From JACADW01 sp963747985 (GTDB lineage Bacteria; Acidobacteriota; UBA6911), in assembly GCA_963747985.1 (NCBI GenBank), contig CAVVHG010000006.1, positions 310,001-374,000 of the forward strand: a stretch of 64,000 bases of DNA. Direction: 5' to 3'. Position numbers and translations under genes: made by a program. The notes under the pieces were generated by a model. It worked only from the letters and a program-made list of their open reading frames with translations, was not told the origin of the DNA and made no database searches. This document shows positions 34,698-44,500 of the stretch, piece by piece. Within the stretch, counting starts at the first letter, position 1, and each line of letters begins with the position of its first letter.

Positions 34698-36011
34698 TCA
34701 GGGTGTCTCCGGGTCTGGAACATTCCAGGGGCCGGGCACAGGTGGATAGTGTTCCGCAAGCCCCTCCCTGAGCTCGACTCCCAGACCCGGTTTATCGGGT
34801 ATCTGAAGGTAGCCGTCTTTCACCGCCAGCTTATCTTTGAAGAGCCCTTCCTTCAGAGGATTGGGCGTCATGTTCGATTCCAGCAGGAACCGATTGGGCA
34901 CGGCCGCCATCAGGTGGGCATTTGCGACGGTTATCAGGCCGTCCTGCCAATTGTGCGGGCAGAAGAGCTTTCCCCTGGTGTGAGCCATGCGGGCCATGTG
35001 CCAGGTCTCTGTGATGCCGGCATCGTCACAACCCGGCTGGATGATATCGTAGGCGCCGCGATCAACCCATTCCATGATCTCGCCCCGGTTGGCCATGCCC
35101 TCCCCGCCGGATATCTTCACCTTGCGAAGCGCATGCTTGACCCTCAGGTAGTCATCGATGTTCTTGCGCGTCGGCTCCTCGAACCAGAGGAAGTTCAGTT
35201 CCTCGAGAACAGGGCAGACCTGGAGGCACTGCTCAACGGACCAGCGTGTGTTGGCTTCCTGGATGAGGTCGAAATCCGGTCCGACGGCCTTTCTCATGCG
35301 GCGCAGATAGGGTATGTAGTCGTTCACCGTGATACCAAACTTGCCGAAGCCGCCGCCCATCCGGAACTTGAACGCAGTGTATCCGTTCTGTTTGTGGCGC
35401 ACGGCTTCTTTGAGCAGATCCTCGGGGCCCGCGAAACGGGAGTTCTTGCGCCAGCTGAACTCGCCGCCGCTGGCATAGACTCGCACCCGCGTCTGCGGTT
35501 CCGCGTCGGTTGCCAGCAACCTGTACAGCGGAACACCTTTGGCCTTTCCGATGATGTCCCAGAGCGCAGTGTCGATGCCAGCCCAGGCACCCCTGGCGCC
35601 ATGTGCGGAGATCCCACCGCACAGTGACTCTACATCGAACGGGTTCTGTCCCAGAAGCCGGGGCTTGATCACGTTATCGGTGTACTGCTTCATCTGTTCC
35701 GGACCGTTGTAGCGGCTGCAGCCGCCGATGCCGGTGATGCCCGCATCGGTTGTGATCTCGACGATGACTGACTCGGTCTTCACGATGACCACGTTGCTGT
35801 CTGCATCCGGCCATTGTTCCTCAGGGGTGAGTTGATAGGCCAGATCCGTCACCTTGATGTCGGTGATCGTGATCTTCTCACGCCCCACGCCGTCAAGCGG
35901 AGAAGTCCGCCGCGCCTGCAACGAGGCATCCACGCGCTGGTGAGCAGCGAGCGCGGCCGCTCCGGGCAGGCCCAACACTGATCCGAGAAATGCTCTTCGT
36001 GTTGCTGGCAT
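34698..36011 (-). CDS. Enolase-superfamily (mandelate racemase-like) enzyme with Tat leader
   Basis: 437 residues. The N-terminus ATRRAFLGSVLGLPGAAALA is a twin-arginine leader. The barrel has the enolase-superfamily set: TAFKFRMGGG (acid/base Lys), DLIQEANTRW, LWFEEPT and ISGGEG (metal ligands), and a PHNWQDG segment near the end. Families of this kind dehydrate or epimerise acid sugars, although export is uncommon. The exact substrate cannot be inferred. It is preceded by an array of intergenic repeats and followed by 155 bases before the cytochrome c peroxidase gene, on the same strand. Confidence 0.92.
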   Translation of the reverse strand: MPATRRAFLGSVLGLPGAAALAAHQRVDASLQARRTSPLDGVGREKITITDIKVTDLAYQLTPEEQWPDADSNVVIVKTESVIVEITTDAGITGIGGCSRYNGPEQMKQYTDNVIKPRLLGQNPFDVESLCGGISAHGARGAWAGIDTALWDIIGKAKGVPLYRLLATDAEPQTRVRVYASGGEFSWRKNSRFAGPEDLLKEAVRHKQNGYTAFKFRMGGGFGKFGITVNDYIPYLRRMRKAVGPDFDLIQEANTRWSVEQCLQVCPVLEELNFLWFEEPTRKNIDDYLRVKHALRKVKISGGEGMANRGEIMEWVDRGAYDIIQPGCDDAGITETWHMARMAHTRGKLFCPHNWQDGLITVANAHLMAAVPNRFLLESNMTPNPLKEGLFKDKLAVKDGYLQIPDKPGLGVELREGLAEHYPPVPGPWNVPDPETP

Positions 36012-36059
36012 AGGTATGATCCTCGACCAGGGCCGGTCAATTCACACTGTCTCAAAACT

Positions 36060-36400
36060 CACTATGATACGGGCCTTCAGCCCTTGGGAGCATTGTGACT
36101 CCTCTACCTGGCGCGTTGCGCCAGGCTGTTATGAATCGGGCCTCGGCCCAAAAATAAATAGAAGGGTTTACCAGCCTGGGGCGGAGCACCAGGTGCACGT
36201 GCAGTCCCCGGATCAAAAGGTAAAGGCCCTCGAGAACGAGTTCAAATCAGAATCATGAGCGCTGAAAGCGCGTTCTCATACCAGCCTGCGGCGGAGCCCC
36301 AGGTTTGCGCGCAGTGAGGGGAACCAAGGGCTGAAAGCCCGCTCCATAGATCGGGCGGCGTTGCCAGGCTACGCGACACGGAAGTCCGTCCGGTCTGACA
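36060..36400. repeat. Array of short palindromic intergenic repeats
   Basis: No gene. Short hairpin units follow one another: GGGCCTTCAGCCC, GGGCCTCGGCCC, CCTGGGGCGGAGCACCAGG, GCGCTGAAAGCGC, CCTGCGGCGGAGCCCCAGG and GGGCTGAAAGCCC, and also GGCGCGTTGCGCC. The units CCAGCCTG(C/G)GGCGGAGC(A/C)CCAGGT and (G)GCTGAAAGC occur at least twice each. This is the style of short, drifting intergenic repeat known from several GC-rich soil phyla. The array sits at the 3' side of the leftward-reading kinase gene at 36415. Confidence 0.7.
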
Positions 36401-36414
36401 GACCGGAACTACAT

Positions 36415-39120
36415 TCATCCGTGGTCCTGGTGTTCGGCCACTTCCCGGGCATGACCGACAGGCCCTGGAAAACACGCCCGGACGATGGTCCCCTTGCCGG
36501 GACCGCTTTCAATCTCGAGAAGACCGCCCAGGTCGGCGGCACGCTCCCTCATGGATTGGAGTCCCAGATGCCCGGGGAATGGCCCTCCCGTCTCAAAGCC
36601 GATTCCGTCGTCCTCCACGGTCATCGTGACCTGTCCCTTCTCCTCACAGATTCGAATGGTTGCGGTCCGGGCCCGGGAGTGACGCGCGGTGTTGGTCAAT
36701 GCCTCGTGGCCTATGCGGTACAGACATTCCTTCAAATCAAGGGGAAGGTTCATTTCCGGGAACGGTTCGAGCCGGACGTCGCAGCCGTAGCGGCTGTGCA
36801 CTGCGTCTGCGAGTCTCGCCAGGGTCGTGCTGAGAGCCTCGTTTTCGAGGTACTCCGGTCTCAGCTCGAATATCAGGAACCGCATTTCGCTCACCGCCGA
36901 CTCCGCAAGTGCGAGGACGGACTTCAGGATCTCACTCACACGGTCGGAATCCTGGCCGAGCATCGCACTGGCCGTATGGGCGCCCAGCGCGATCGCGTAG
37001 AGGGATTGGGAGACCGAGTCGTGCAACTCGCGCGCGAGTCGCTGCCGCTCCTCGAGAGCAGCGACTTTTCTCGCCTCCCGATACAGCCGCGCGTTCTCTA
37101 TCGAGAGTGCGGCATGATTCGCCATGGCCAGTGCCAGGCGCGCATGGCGCTGTGCGAAATGGCGCGGCTGGGAGTGCTCGAGCCTGAGCAGGCCGACCAC
37201 GCGATCCTTGATCAGCATCGGGACGATCATCCAGGAACGGCTGAGAGGCAATGGCCGCAGCGGGCTTTCCTCGCCAGACTGCCGTGCTTCCTGCGCCAGC
37301 ACGTCTTCGGCCCGGAGGTCTTCGATGATCAGGGGTACGCGTTCTTCCAGGGCCTTCTCGAAGGTCAGTGCTCGCCTGAGCGTCGCGCTGATTCCGGGCG
37401 CACGTTCCTCGGGCAGCAGTCCCCTGTGAGCCGCCGTGATCAGCGTCCCCCTGTCCTGCAGCAGGATCGCCGCACCGTCGCAATCAAAGCTCGCCTGAAG
37501 CTGCTCGAGGATGCCCTCGAAACGCTGTTGAAGATCAAGCGTCGATATAACCTGCTGGGAGAGATTCAGCAATGCGGAAAGCTCGCGCGTCCGCCCCTCG
37601 AGTTCGCCGTGCGCGGAGCGCAATTCTTCGGCCCGGCGCTCCGCCTCGGCCCGCAACTCCTCGACCCGCTTTCTCTCGTGCACTGCAGCCGTGATTTCGT
37701 TCGCAAGCAGCAGCAGATCGGGGATCTGCTGATCCGCCGTCGGCAGCGGCAGCAGAGACCACTGCCAGTAAGTAGTCCCGCGCCCGAAGCCGGCGTACTC
37801 GTACTCGGGATCATGATGCGGCTGGCCGCTGGCTGCCACCGCACGATACACGTCCGTCAACCCGCGTTCCGCAGCCAGTGGAATGAGCTCCTCCAGGTGC
37901 AGGCCGATAATATCGCCCGTGCGGAATCCCTCGTCCAGTATCTGCCGATAGCTCGGGTTCGCCCATTTCAACCGGAGTTGGACACCGTCGAAAACCGCGA
38001 TGCTCACGGTTGCATTCTGCACGATCGTCTGGAAGAGGCGGCGGTGCGTATCAATTTCAGCACGTAAGCCTTCCCGTTCCCTCTCTGCAGCAAGACGCTT
38101 AGTGATGTCATGGAGGATTTCCATGCGGTCGATCTGTCCGCCCGAGGAGACCAGCGGCACTCGAATGCGTTCGTAGGTCTTCCCCGTCTGGGAGGAATGC
38201 CACTCCGCAGCGAGGATTCCGCGAGCCGTGCCGATTCCTCCCGGGCCGTCTGCGCACAGATCGGGGCATTCATGCAGGTACTCCTGACACGTGCGCCCGG
38301 CGACCGGTCCGAAGTCGCGCTCGAGCGCGGGATTCAGGTACTCGATGCGACCGTCCTGTGCGATCACGCTGATTCCGTCAGGCACGGCATCCAGGATGCG
38401 GGTGAGTTTTTCCCTCTCCTCGCGCAGCTGGTTCGTCCGTTCCTCCACTCGCCCTTCCAGCTCCTGGTTGGCTTTCTGGAGGGCGGCTTCCGCAACTTTT
38501 CTCTGAGTGACGTCGCGCAGCACGATGGTCACGAGCATGGAGCCGTTTTCTTCAAGACGGGACAGGCTGATCTCAGCCGGGAACTCCGTCCCGTCTCGAC
38601 GACGCGCCGTAGTCTCGCGCCGTTCACCACCCGCGGCTGCCGGGAATGCTGCAGTCCCGGGTCCCGTAGCGTCCGGGGGATTCAGCCCGGGCGATTCGAT
38701 GGGCAGGAGCGCCTGAATCTCGAGGCCGCACGCTTCTGCCTCACTGTAGCCGAAGATGAACTCCGCGCCGCGGTTGAACAGGAAGATCCGGTGATCCTGA
38801 TCGACACCGATGACCGCGTCGTTGGCGTTCTCCAGGATGTGGGTGAGACGTCTCTCGCTGGTGGCCCGATCCCTTTCGACCAAGAGCCGCCGCCGCTGTT
38901 CCCGCCGCAGGAGAACAAAAACCACCAGTGTTGCGGGAACGGCCACCAGCACATCGACCAGCTTCTCGTATCTTTCGTGTAACGGGTACTCCCCCAGGAG
39001 GAGGTCGAAGGAGAGATGAGAGACAAATACGAGAACGCTGGCGAGGATTACGTATCCCGACACGCCGTAGAAGAGTCCGCGGGGACCGGGTTTCAGCTTG
39101 GCATTGTTCCTCTTGAGCAT
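36415..39120 (-). CDS. Multi-PAS-GAF NarX-like membrane histidine kinase
   Basis: 901 residues. Two N-terminal membrane helices (about 17-40 and 55-72) with almost no periplasmic loop, then PAS (TSERRLTHILENANDAVIG, about 90-210), PAS (about 240-350), a third PAS (about 360-490), coiled coil, GAF (about 505-665) and a HisKA_3/HATPase core: RQRLARELHDSVSQSLYA, CLYRIGHEALTNTARHS, DDGIGF and GHLGLQSMRERA. The kinase is complete and cytoplasmic; it probably senses an internal signal. ATG 39120 lies two bases after the stop of the regulator gene, so regulator and kinase form one operon read leftward. Confidence 0.94.
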   Translation of the reverse strand: MLKRNNAKLKPGPRGLFYGVSGYVILASVLVFVSHLSFDLLLGEYPLHERYEKLVDVLVAVPATLVVFVLLRREQRRRLLVERDRATSERRLTHILENANDAVIGVDQDHRIFLFNRGAEFIFGYSEAEACGLEIQALLPIESPGLNPPDATGPGTAAFPAAAGGERRETTARRRDGTEFPAEISLSRLEENGSMLVTIVLRDVTQRKVAEAALQKANQELEGRVEERTNQLREEREKLTRILDAVPDGISVIAQDGRIEYLNPALERDFGPVAGRTCQEYLHECPDLCADGPGGIGTARGILAAEWHSSQTGKTYERIRVPLVSSGGQIDRMEILHDITKRLAAEREREGLRAEIDTHRRLFQTIVQNATVSIAVFDGVQLRLKWANPSYRQILDEGFRTGDIIGLHLEELIPLAAERGLTDVYRAVAASGQPHHDPEYEYAGFGRGTTYWQWSLLPLPTADQQIPDLLLLANEITAAVHERKRVEELRAEAERRAEELRSAHGELEGRTRELSALLNLSQQVISTLDLQQRFEGILEQLQASFDCDGAAILLQDRGTLITAAHRGLLPEERAPGISATLRRALTFEKALEERVPLIIEDLRAEDVLAQEARQSGEESPLRPLPLSRSWMIVPMLIKDRVVGLLRLEHSQPRHFAQRHARLALAMANHAALSIENARLYREARKVAALEERQRLARELHDSVSQSLYAIALGAHTASAMLGQDSDRVSEILKSVLALAESAVSEMRFLIFELRPEYLENEALSTTLARLADAVHSRYGCDVRLEPFPEMNLPLDLKECLYRIGHEALTNTARHSRARTATIRICEEKGQVTMTVEDDGIGFETGGPFPGHLGLQSMRERAADLGGLLEIESGPGKGTIVRACFPGPVGHAREVAEHQDHG

Positions 39121-39122
39121 GC

Positions 39123-39767
39123 CTATGGTTCTGCCAGTGCCAGGGAGACCAGGCCTATTCGCGCAGCGTACAGTGCGGCCTGGGTTCGGCTGGGCACGCC
39201 AAGTTTCTGCATGATGTTCTTGACGTGCGTTTTCACCGTGGTCTCGCTGATGAACAGGCTGTTCGCGATCTCTTTGTTGGACTTTCCCCGGGCCAGCTGC
39301 CGCAGCACCTCGGTCTCCCGCTCCGTCAGGGTTTCGGGACTGCGCGGGGCCTTCACCTTGTGCATCAGCATCGCTGCGGCGGCAGGCGAGAGTTGAACCT
39401 CGCCGGCTGCGGCGGCTTTGATTGCCTGGCGCAGCTTCGGCGCGTCGGTGTCCTTGAGCAGGTACCCGATCGCCCCGGCCTGGATGGCCTGTATCACAAG
39501 GCTTTCTTCGAGCACGCTGGTGAGCGCGATCACTTCCGTATCAGGGAGCTCGCGCCGGATGGCGCTGGTCGCAGCCACGCCGTCCATCACAGGCATCAGC
39601 AGGTCCATCAACACAACGTCGGGCCTGGATTCCAGTGCCATTCGCAGAGCGGCAGCCCCGTCCCCAGCCTCACCGACGATCTTCAGGTTCGCGTCCAACT
39701 CCAGAAAACTCCGCAACCCTTGACGCACAACTGCGTGGTCATCGGCTATCAGAACACGAATCGGCAC
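39123..39767 (-). CDS. NarL/LuxR-type response regulator
   Basis: 214 residues from GTG 39767, with GGAGGTGG just upstream; longer open sequence to 39908 is not protein-like. Receiver: VPIRVLIADDHAVVRQGL, VVLMDLLMPVMDG and LLKDTD. LuxR-type DNA-binding domain: LTERETEVLRQLARGKSNKEIA and ISETTVKTHVKNIMQKLGV. It is the cognate partner of the kinase at 36415-39120. All phosphotransfer residues are present. Regulated targets are unknown. Confidence 0.95.
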   Translation of the reverse strand: MPIRVLIADDHAVVRQGLRSFLELDANLKIVGEAGDGAAALRMALESRPDVVLMDLLMPVMDGVAATSAIRRELPDTEVIALTSVLEESLVIQAIQAGAIGYLLKDTDAPKLRQAIKAAAAGEVQLSPAAAAMLMHKVKAPRSPETLTERETEVLRQLARGKSNKEIANSLFISETTVKTHVKNIMQKLGVPSRTQAALYAARIGLVSLALAEP

Positions 39768-39916
39768 ACCCACCTCCGTAAATCTCTTCAACGAACCGAT
39801 GGGGGATTGATAAGAATGATACGTTCCGGCAGTTTGAAGCGCAACACCGAACCCGTCATTTTCGAAATCACGACAGTGGCGCGGCATCCGGGGAAGGCAC
39901 CCCTGCACACGGGCTG

Positions 39917-39972
39917 CCGGGGATCATCCCCGGGGAGGATCCGAAATCACCATTTCGGAGGATGCAAATCCT
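39917..39972. repeat. Three consecutive small hairpins
   Basis: CCGGGGA-tca-TCCCCGG (39917-39933), CCGAAAT-cacc-ATTTCGG (39941-39958) and AGGAT-gcaa-ATCCT (39959-39972) follow each other almost without spacers, each with a perfect stem. The block lies 150 bases upstream of the leftward regulator gene. It could be a structured leader RNA or a compound REP element; no known riboswitch class fits. Confidence 0.65.
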
Positions 39973-40032
39973 GCCCCGCGGAAGCTAACATTCCCGCAGG
40001 CTCAGGCAATTCGCTCGGGATTGCAGGCGGGA

Positions 40033-40060
40033 GCCGCACCGCGCGCCTGCGCGGTGCGGC
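40033..40060. repeat. 12-bp-stem hairpin
   Basis: GCCGCACCGCGC and GCGCGGTGCGGC pair perfectly around the loop GCCT. Very stable; a GC-rich interspersed palindrome or bidirectional transcription barrier between divergent operons. Confidence 0.65.
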
Positions 40061-40287
40061 GTTGGGCCATGTTTCGGTTCGAGCGGGAAGGACCGACGGG
40101 TCTTGACTCGGATGGGATCCGTTAATAGAATCACTCCCGTCCGGGTGTGGGTTTCGCACAAAGTATTTCAGACCAAAGCTATAGCGGATGGTGTGACGGT
40201 CAGTTGCCGCCCTCGGGCGCGGGGAGGCGGACCGATCAGGATAGATATCATTGCGAGTAGACGCTGGATTCAGCCAGAGGTTTAAGA

Positions 40288-41478
40288 ATGCCGCATAGGA
40301 TCCTTGTTGTTGACGATGAGCCGGACCTGGAAATCCTGATCACCCAGAAATTCAGGAAAAGAATCCGTGAGCAGGACCTCGACTTCGTTTTTGCCGGCAA
40401 TGGCCAGGAGGCTCTGGCCAAGCTCGAGTCAAACGGCAGTATGGATGTGGTCCTGACCGACATCAACATGCCGGTCATGGACGGCCTGACGCTCCTCTCC
40501 AATCTGCGCCAGCATCACCCGATGTTGAGGTCGGTGATCGTCTCAGCCTATGGGGACATGTCCAACATCCGCATGGCGCTGAACCGCGGAGCCTTTGACT
40601 TCATCACCAAGCCGATCGACTTTCGGGACCTGGAGATCACGCTCGACAAGACAATTCGGGAAGCAGTGGCACAGAAGGAGGCCGCAGCGGACCGCGAGCG
40701 GCTCCTGGCGCTGCAGAAGGAGCTGGACGTCGCCAGGGAAATTCAGGAGTCGATTGTGCCTCGTGATTTCCCCCCCTACCCGGAGAGAGAGGACATCGCC
40801 ATCCACGCGAGCATGTTGCCGGCCAAGGAAGTCGGCGGTGATTTCTTCGATTTTTTCCTCGTCGATCGCGACCGGATAGGTTTTGCCATTGGGGATGTCT
40901 CCGGGAAAGGTGTACCGGCGGCTCTCTTCATGGCGGTCAGTCGGACGCTGCTGAGGGCAACCGCCTCTAGAGGGTTCGCGCCGGACGAATGCATGCAGCA
41001 GGTAAACAAGATCCTGCATCAGGAGAGCGTTTCATCGATGTTCGTCACCTGCTTTTACGGGGTCCTGAACACAAAGACAGGTAAGATTCACTGCAGCAAC
41101 GGCGGCCATAACCTGCCCTATATTCTCCGGGCGGACGGGCGAATCGAAGCGATGGAGGCTTTCGGAGGCCTGATTCTCGGTGCGTTCAAGCATGCCGCTT
41201 ACGAGAAGAGGGAAATCGCGCTCCAGCCGGGAGACTGCATCTTTCTTTACACGGATGGAATCACCGAAGCGATGAATCCGGAAGGGGAACAGTTCTCCGG
41301 CGAGAGGCTGGTCGAATCGCTGAAAAGCGTGAACGGGTCTGCCGTGGAGGAGATCGTGCGCAAGGTCATCGAAGAGGTCAAAGAATTCACCGCAGGTGCC
41401 GCTCAATCCGATGACATGACGATCCTTGCGGTCAGGTATTTCGGCAGGAACGACCGCTCACCGGGTCAGGCCGGCTAG
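40288..41478 (+). CDS. Response regulator with SpoIIE/PP2C phosphatase output
   Basis: 396 residues. Receiver (1-125): RILVVDDEPDLE, acceptor in DVVLTDINMPVMDG. A coiled-coil linker (about 130-160) reaches a SpoIIE-type phosphatase: LDVAREIQESIVP, EVGGDFFDFF (metal Asp), IGDVSGKGVPAALFM, NGGHNLPYI, LYTDGITEA and SDDMTILAV. Such RsbU-like proteins dephosphorylate an anti-sigma-factor antagonist, turning phosphorylation of the receiver into a general stress or envelope response. No antagonist or anti-sigma gene lies in the window. The gene is followed after 34 bases by the propeller sensor kinase, its likely phospho-donor. Confidence 0.95.
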   Translation: MPHRILVVDDEPDLEILITQKFRKRIREQDLDFVFAGNGQEALAKLESNGSMDVVLTDINMPVMDGLTLLSNLRQHHPMLRSVIVSAYGDMSNIRMALNRGAFDFITKPIDFRDLEITLDKTIREAVAQKEAAADRERLLALQKELDVAREIQESIVPRDFPPYPEREDIAIHASMLPAKEVGGDFFDFFLVDRDRIGFAIGDVSGKGVPAALFMAVSRTLLRATASRGFAPDECMQQVNKILHQESVSSMFVTCFYGVLNTKTGKIHCSNGGHNLPYILRADGRIEAMEAFGGLILGAFKHAAYEKREIALQPGDCIFLYTDGITEAMNPEGEQFSGERLVESLKSVNGSAVEEIVRKVIEEVKEFTAGAAQSDDMTILAVRYFGRNDRSPGQAG

Positions 41479-41512
41479 AACCAGTGCGGTTTCACACACG
41501 CCCCCCAGAACC

Positions 41513-44500
41513 ATGACGAAAAACGGAATTCCCGTCATCTTGCTCTGCCTTCTCTGGCAGCCGGCAGCAGGACAAACAGCCAGCTTCCCGGAACGCGGCC
41601 CGGACCTTCTTTCGAGACCCGGGCACGCCGAAATCGGCAGGCCGTTTCTGACCTACTTCAGCCCCCAGCTGTACGGCGCCGCGGCCCAGGTCTGGTCTTT
41701 CGCGCAGGACGACCGTGGCATCCTCTATGTCGGAAACGGGGGTGGATTGCTGGAGTATGACGGAGCGAAGTGGCGCCTGATCCGAACCCCCGGGGACGTT
41801 ATCGTCCGGGATGTCGCGCGCGGCGAGGATGGCAGGATCTATGTCGGCGCGGTCGGCAACTTCGGGTTTCTCGCCCCGGACGGTAATGGCCAGCTCGGGT
41901 TCGTCTCCCTGCTGGACCATGTGAAGAAGGAGGACCGCGAATTCCAGGACGTATACTCCATCAATGCTACACGGGATGGAATCTACTTCCTCTCACGGGA
42001 GCGACTCTTTCGTTTTTCGCGTACTGCTGCCCCGGGAAGCGGCGAGAACGAGGCCGGCCCGACGGCCGGAACCTGGAACGTGAGGGTCTGGAAACCACAG
42101 GCTCGGTTCCGGGGAGCTTTCAACGTCTACGGCACCTACTATGTTCGCGAGACCGGAGTGGGCCTGCTGCGGATGGCGGGCGACAAGCTCGAACTGGTCC
42201 CTGGCAGCGAGATGTTCGCCAACGACGGAGTGAGAATGATGCTGCCGTATTCCGGCGCCGGCGAGCGGGAGAAGAAGATCCTCGTAGCCTCCGGCACGCA
42301 GGGCCTCTTCCTCATGGACGGATCCAGCTTCGTGCCCTTCCGGACCGAAGCCGACTCGCTGTTGCGGCGTCTTGCCCCTTCCCGCGGGGCGGTGCTTCAG
42401 GACGGGACCTTTGGATTCGGTACAGCCGGGGGTGGATTCGTAATCGTCGACCGGAACGGCCTGATGCGGGGGTACCTGGACCGCTCCTCGGGCCTGCCTG
42501 TGGACGGAGTGCTCAACGTGTTTGTCGACCGAACCGGCACCGTCTGGCTGGGATTGCAGAGTGGAATCTGCAAGATCGAGGTGCCGTCTCCGCTCTCACG
42601 CTTCGACGCGTCGTCAGGACTCAGCGGTGCAGTCAACGACATTGTCAGGCACAAGGGCGTCTTGTACCTGGCCACGATTCAGGGGATCTACTATCTCGAC
42701 AGGGAGTCGTCTTCCTTCAGGCTGATATCCGGGCTTCCGGGGGGCACGGCGAACTCGGCATGGTGCCTGTTGCCCGTCGGCGACACCCTGCTTGCCGCCC
42801 TGACCACCGGCATTTTCAGGATCGATGGTACCGTGGCCTCCCCGGTCAAGCAGGACCTGTCCGGGTCTTATTCCCCCTTCATTCTCCGCGGTTCGCTCAA
42901 GGACCGCAACCGCGTGTTCGTGGGCCTGATCGATGGCCTGGCATCGATGCGCCTTGACCCTTCCGGCAGGTGGATAGATGAAGGCCGCATTGCGGAACTG
43001 CCGGTGATCAGGAACATCGTAGAGTCTGAGCCGGACACGCTCTGGCTCGGAACCGAATCCAGCGGCATCCTCCGGGTTCACCTGGCGGCCGGCTCGATTC
43101 GTAACCCGAAAATCGAGCGCTTCGGCCGTGCGCAGGGGCTTCCGGGAGATGGCGGCGCGTCCGTGCACATCGTGGCAGGCCGGCTCGTATTCACCATGAA
43201 GCAGGGGGTTCGGGCTTTCGACGAACATTCCGGACGGTTTGTCCCCTTCCCGATGTTCGACGTGGTTTCATTCGGGGGATCCCCCGAGGAACACTGCGTG
43301 GAAGAGGATCGCAATGGCAATATCTGGATCAACTTCGGGAAGGAAACGGCGCTTCTGCGCCGTCAGGCAGACGGGATCTATAAGGCCGACAAGTCGCCCG
43401 TGCAGCGCTTCGCCGATTCGGCTGCTATGAATATCTACCCCGAGCCGGACGGTATCGTCTGGTTCGGCCTGAGCGACGGGTTGGTTCGCTACGATCCGTC
43501 GATCGCGAAGAATTACGAAGCGGATTACCCGACACTCATCCGTCGCGTAATCGTCGGGGAAAAGACGTTGATCTATGGCGGGGCATTCGGTCCGACGGGT
43601 CCAGACCGCATTCGTGACCTGGCGTATCGAGATAATGCCCTGCGTTTCGAGTTCGCGGCGACGAGTTACGACAATCCGACCGAGAACCATTATCAATCGA
43701 TGCTGGAGGGGTTCGACGAAGAATGGTCTGACTGGAGCAGCGACAACAAGCGGGATTACACGAACCTGCCTCCCGGCGATTTCCGCTTCCGCGTGCGGGC
43801 CCGCAATCTCTACTTGTATCAAAGCTCGGAGGCTTTCTACCAGTTCACGATCCTTCCGCCCTGGTACCGTACGTGGTGGGCCTTTGCGAGCTATGCCTTC
43901 CTGCTGGTTGCAGGTCTCTTTGCAGCGGACAGGTTCCAGCGGCGGCGGCTCATCCTGAAAGAGCGGGAGATCTCGCTCCTGCGAGAGGCGAAGCTGCGGG
44001 CCGAAACCGCCGAGGCCCAGGCGCGGGCACTTCGGGCCGACAACGAGCGCAAGAAGAACATCGAATTGCTCAGCGAAGTCGGCAGGCAAATCACCGCGTC
44101 GCTCGACATCGAGACCATCTTCCAAAACCTTTACCAGCACGTGAATCAGCTCGTGGATGCGACGGTCTTTGGCGTGGGAATCTACCACCCGGATACGCGC
44201 CAGATCGAGTACCGGCTGGCCTACAAGGATGGCAAACAATACGCGCCCTACACAAGAGACACCGGCGACAAGGACCAGCTTCCCGTGTGGTGCATCGAGA
44301 ACCGCCAGCCCGTGTTCATCAATGACATCAAGGCCGAGTTCAGCCGTTACATACGCAAGTACGACAACAGCCGCTCGCCGCTCAGGAACGGTTCCGTGTC
44401 CGCGGAGCCTTTGTCGCTGATTTGCCTCCCCCTGATTGCCCAGGACAGGGTCCTCGGCATCATCACCGTGCAGAGCTTTCGAAAGGACGCGTACACGGAA

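Larger units (their letters stand above)
39768..40287. other. Divergent gene-free interval
   Basis: Lies between the leftward regulator-kinase operon and the rightward REC-SpoIIE gene. It contains the hairpin cluster 39917-39972 and the long hairpin 40033-40060. No ORF is credible here. Confidence 0.5.

Noticed and set aside
36060..36400. CRISPR array
   Set aside because: The repeats are short, imperfect, of different types and irregularly spaced, with no uniform spacers and no cas genes.
36361..38067. 568-codon plus-strand open frame
   Set aside because: Antisense of the multi-PAS kinase and beginning inside the repeat array.
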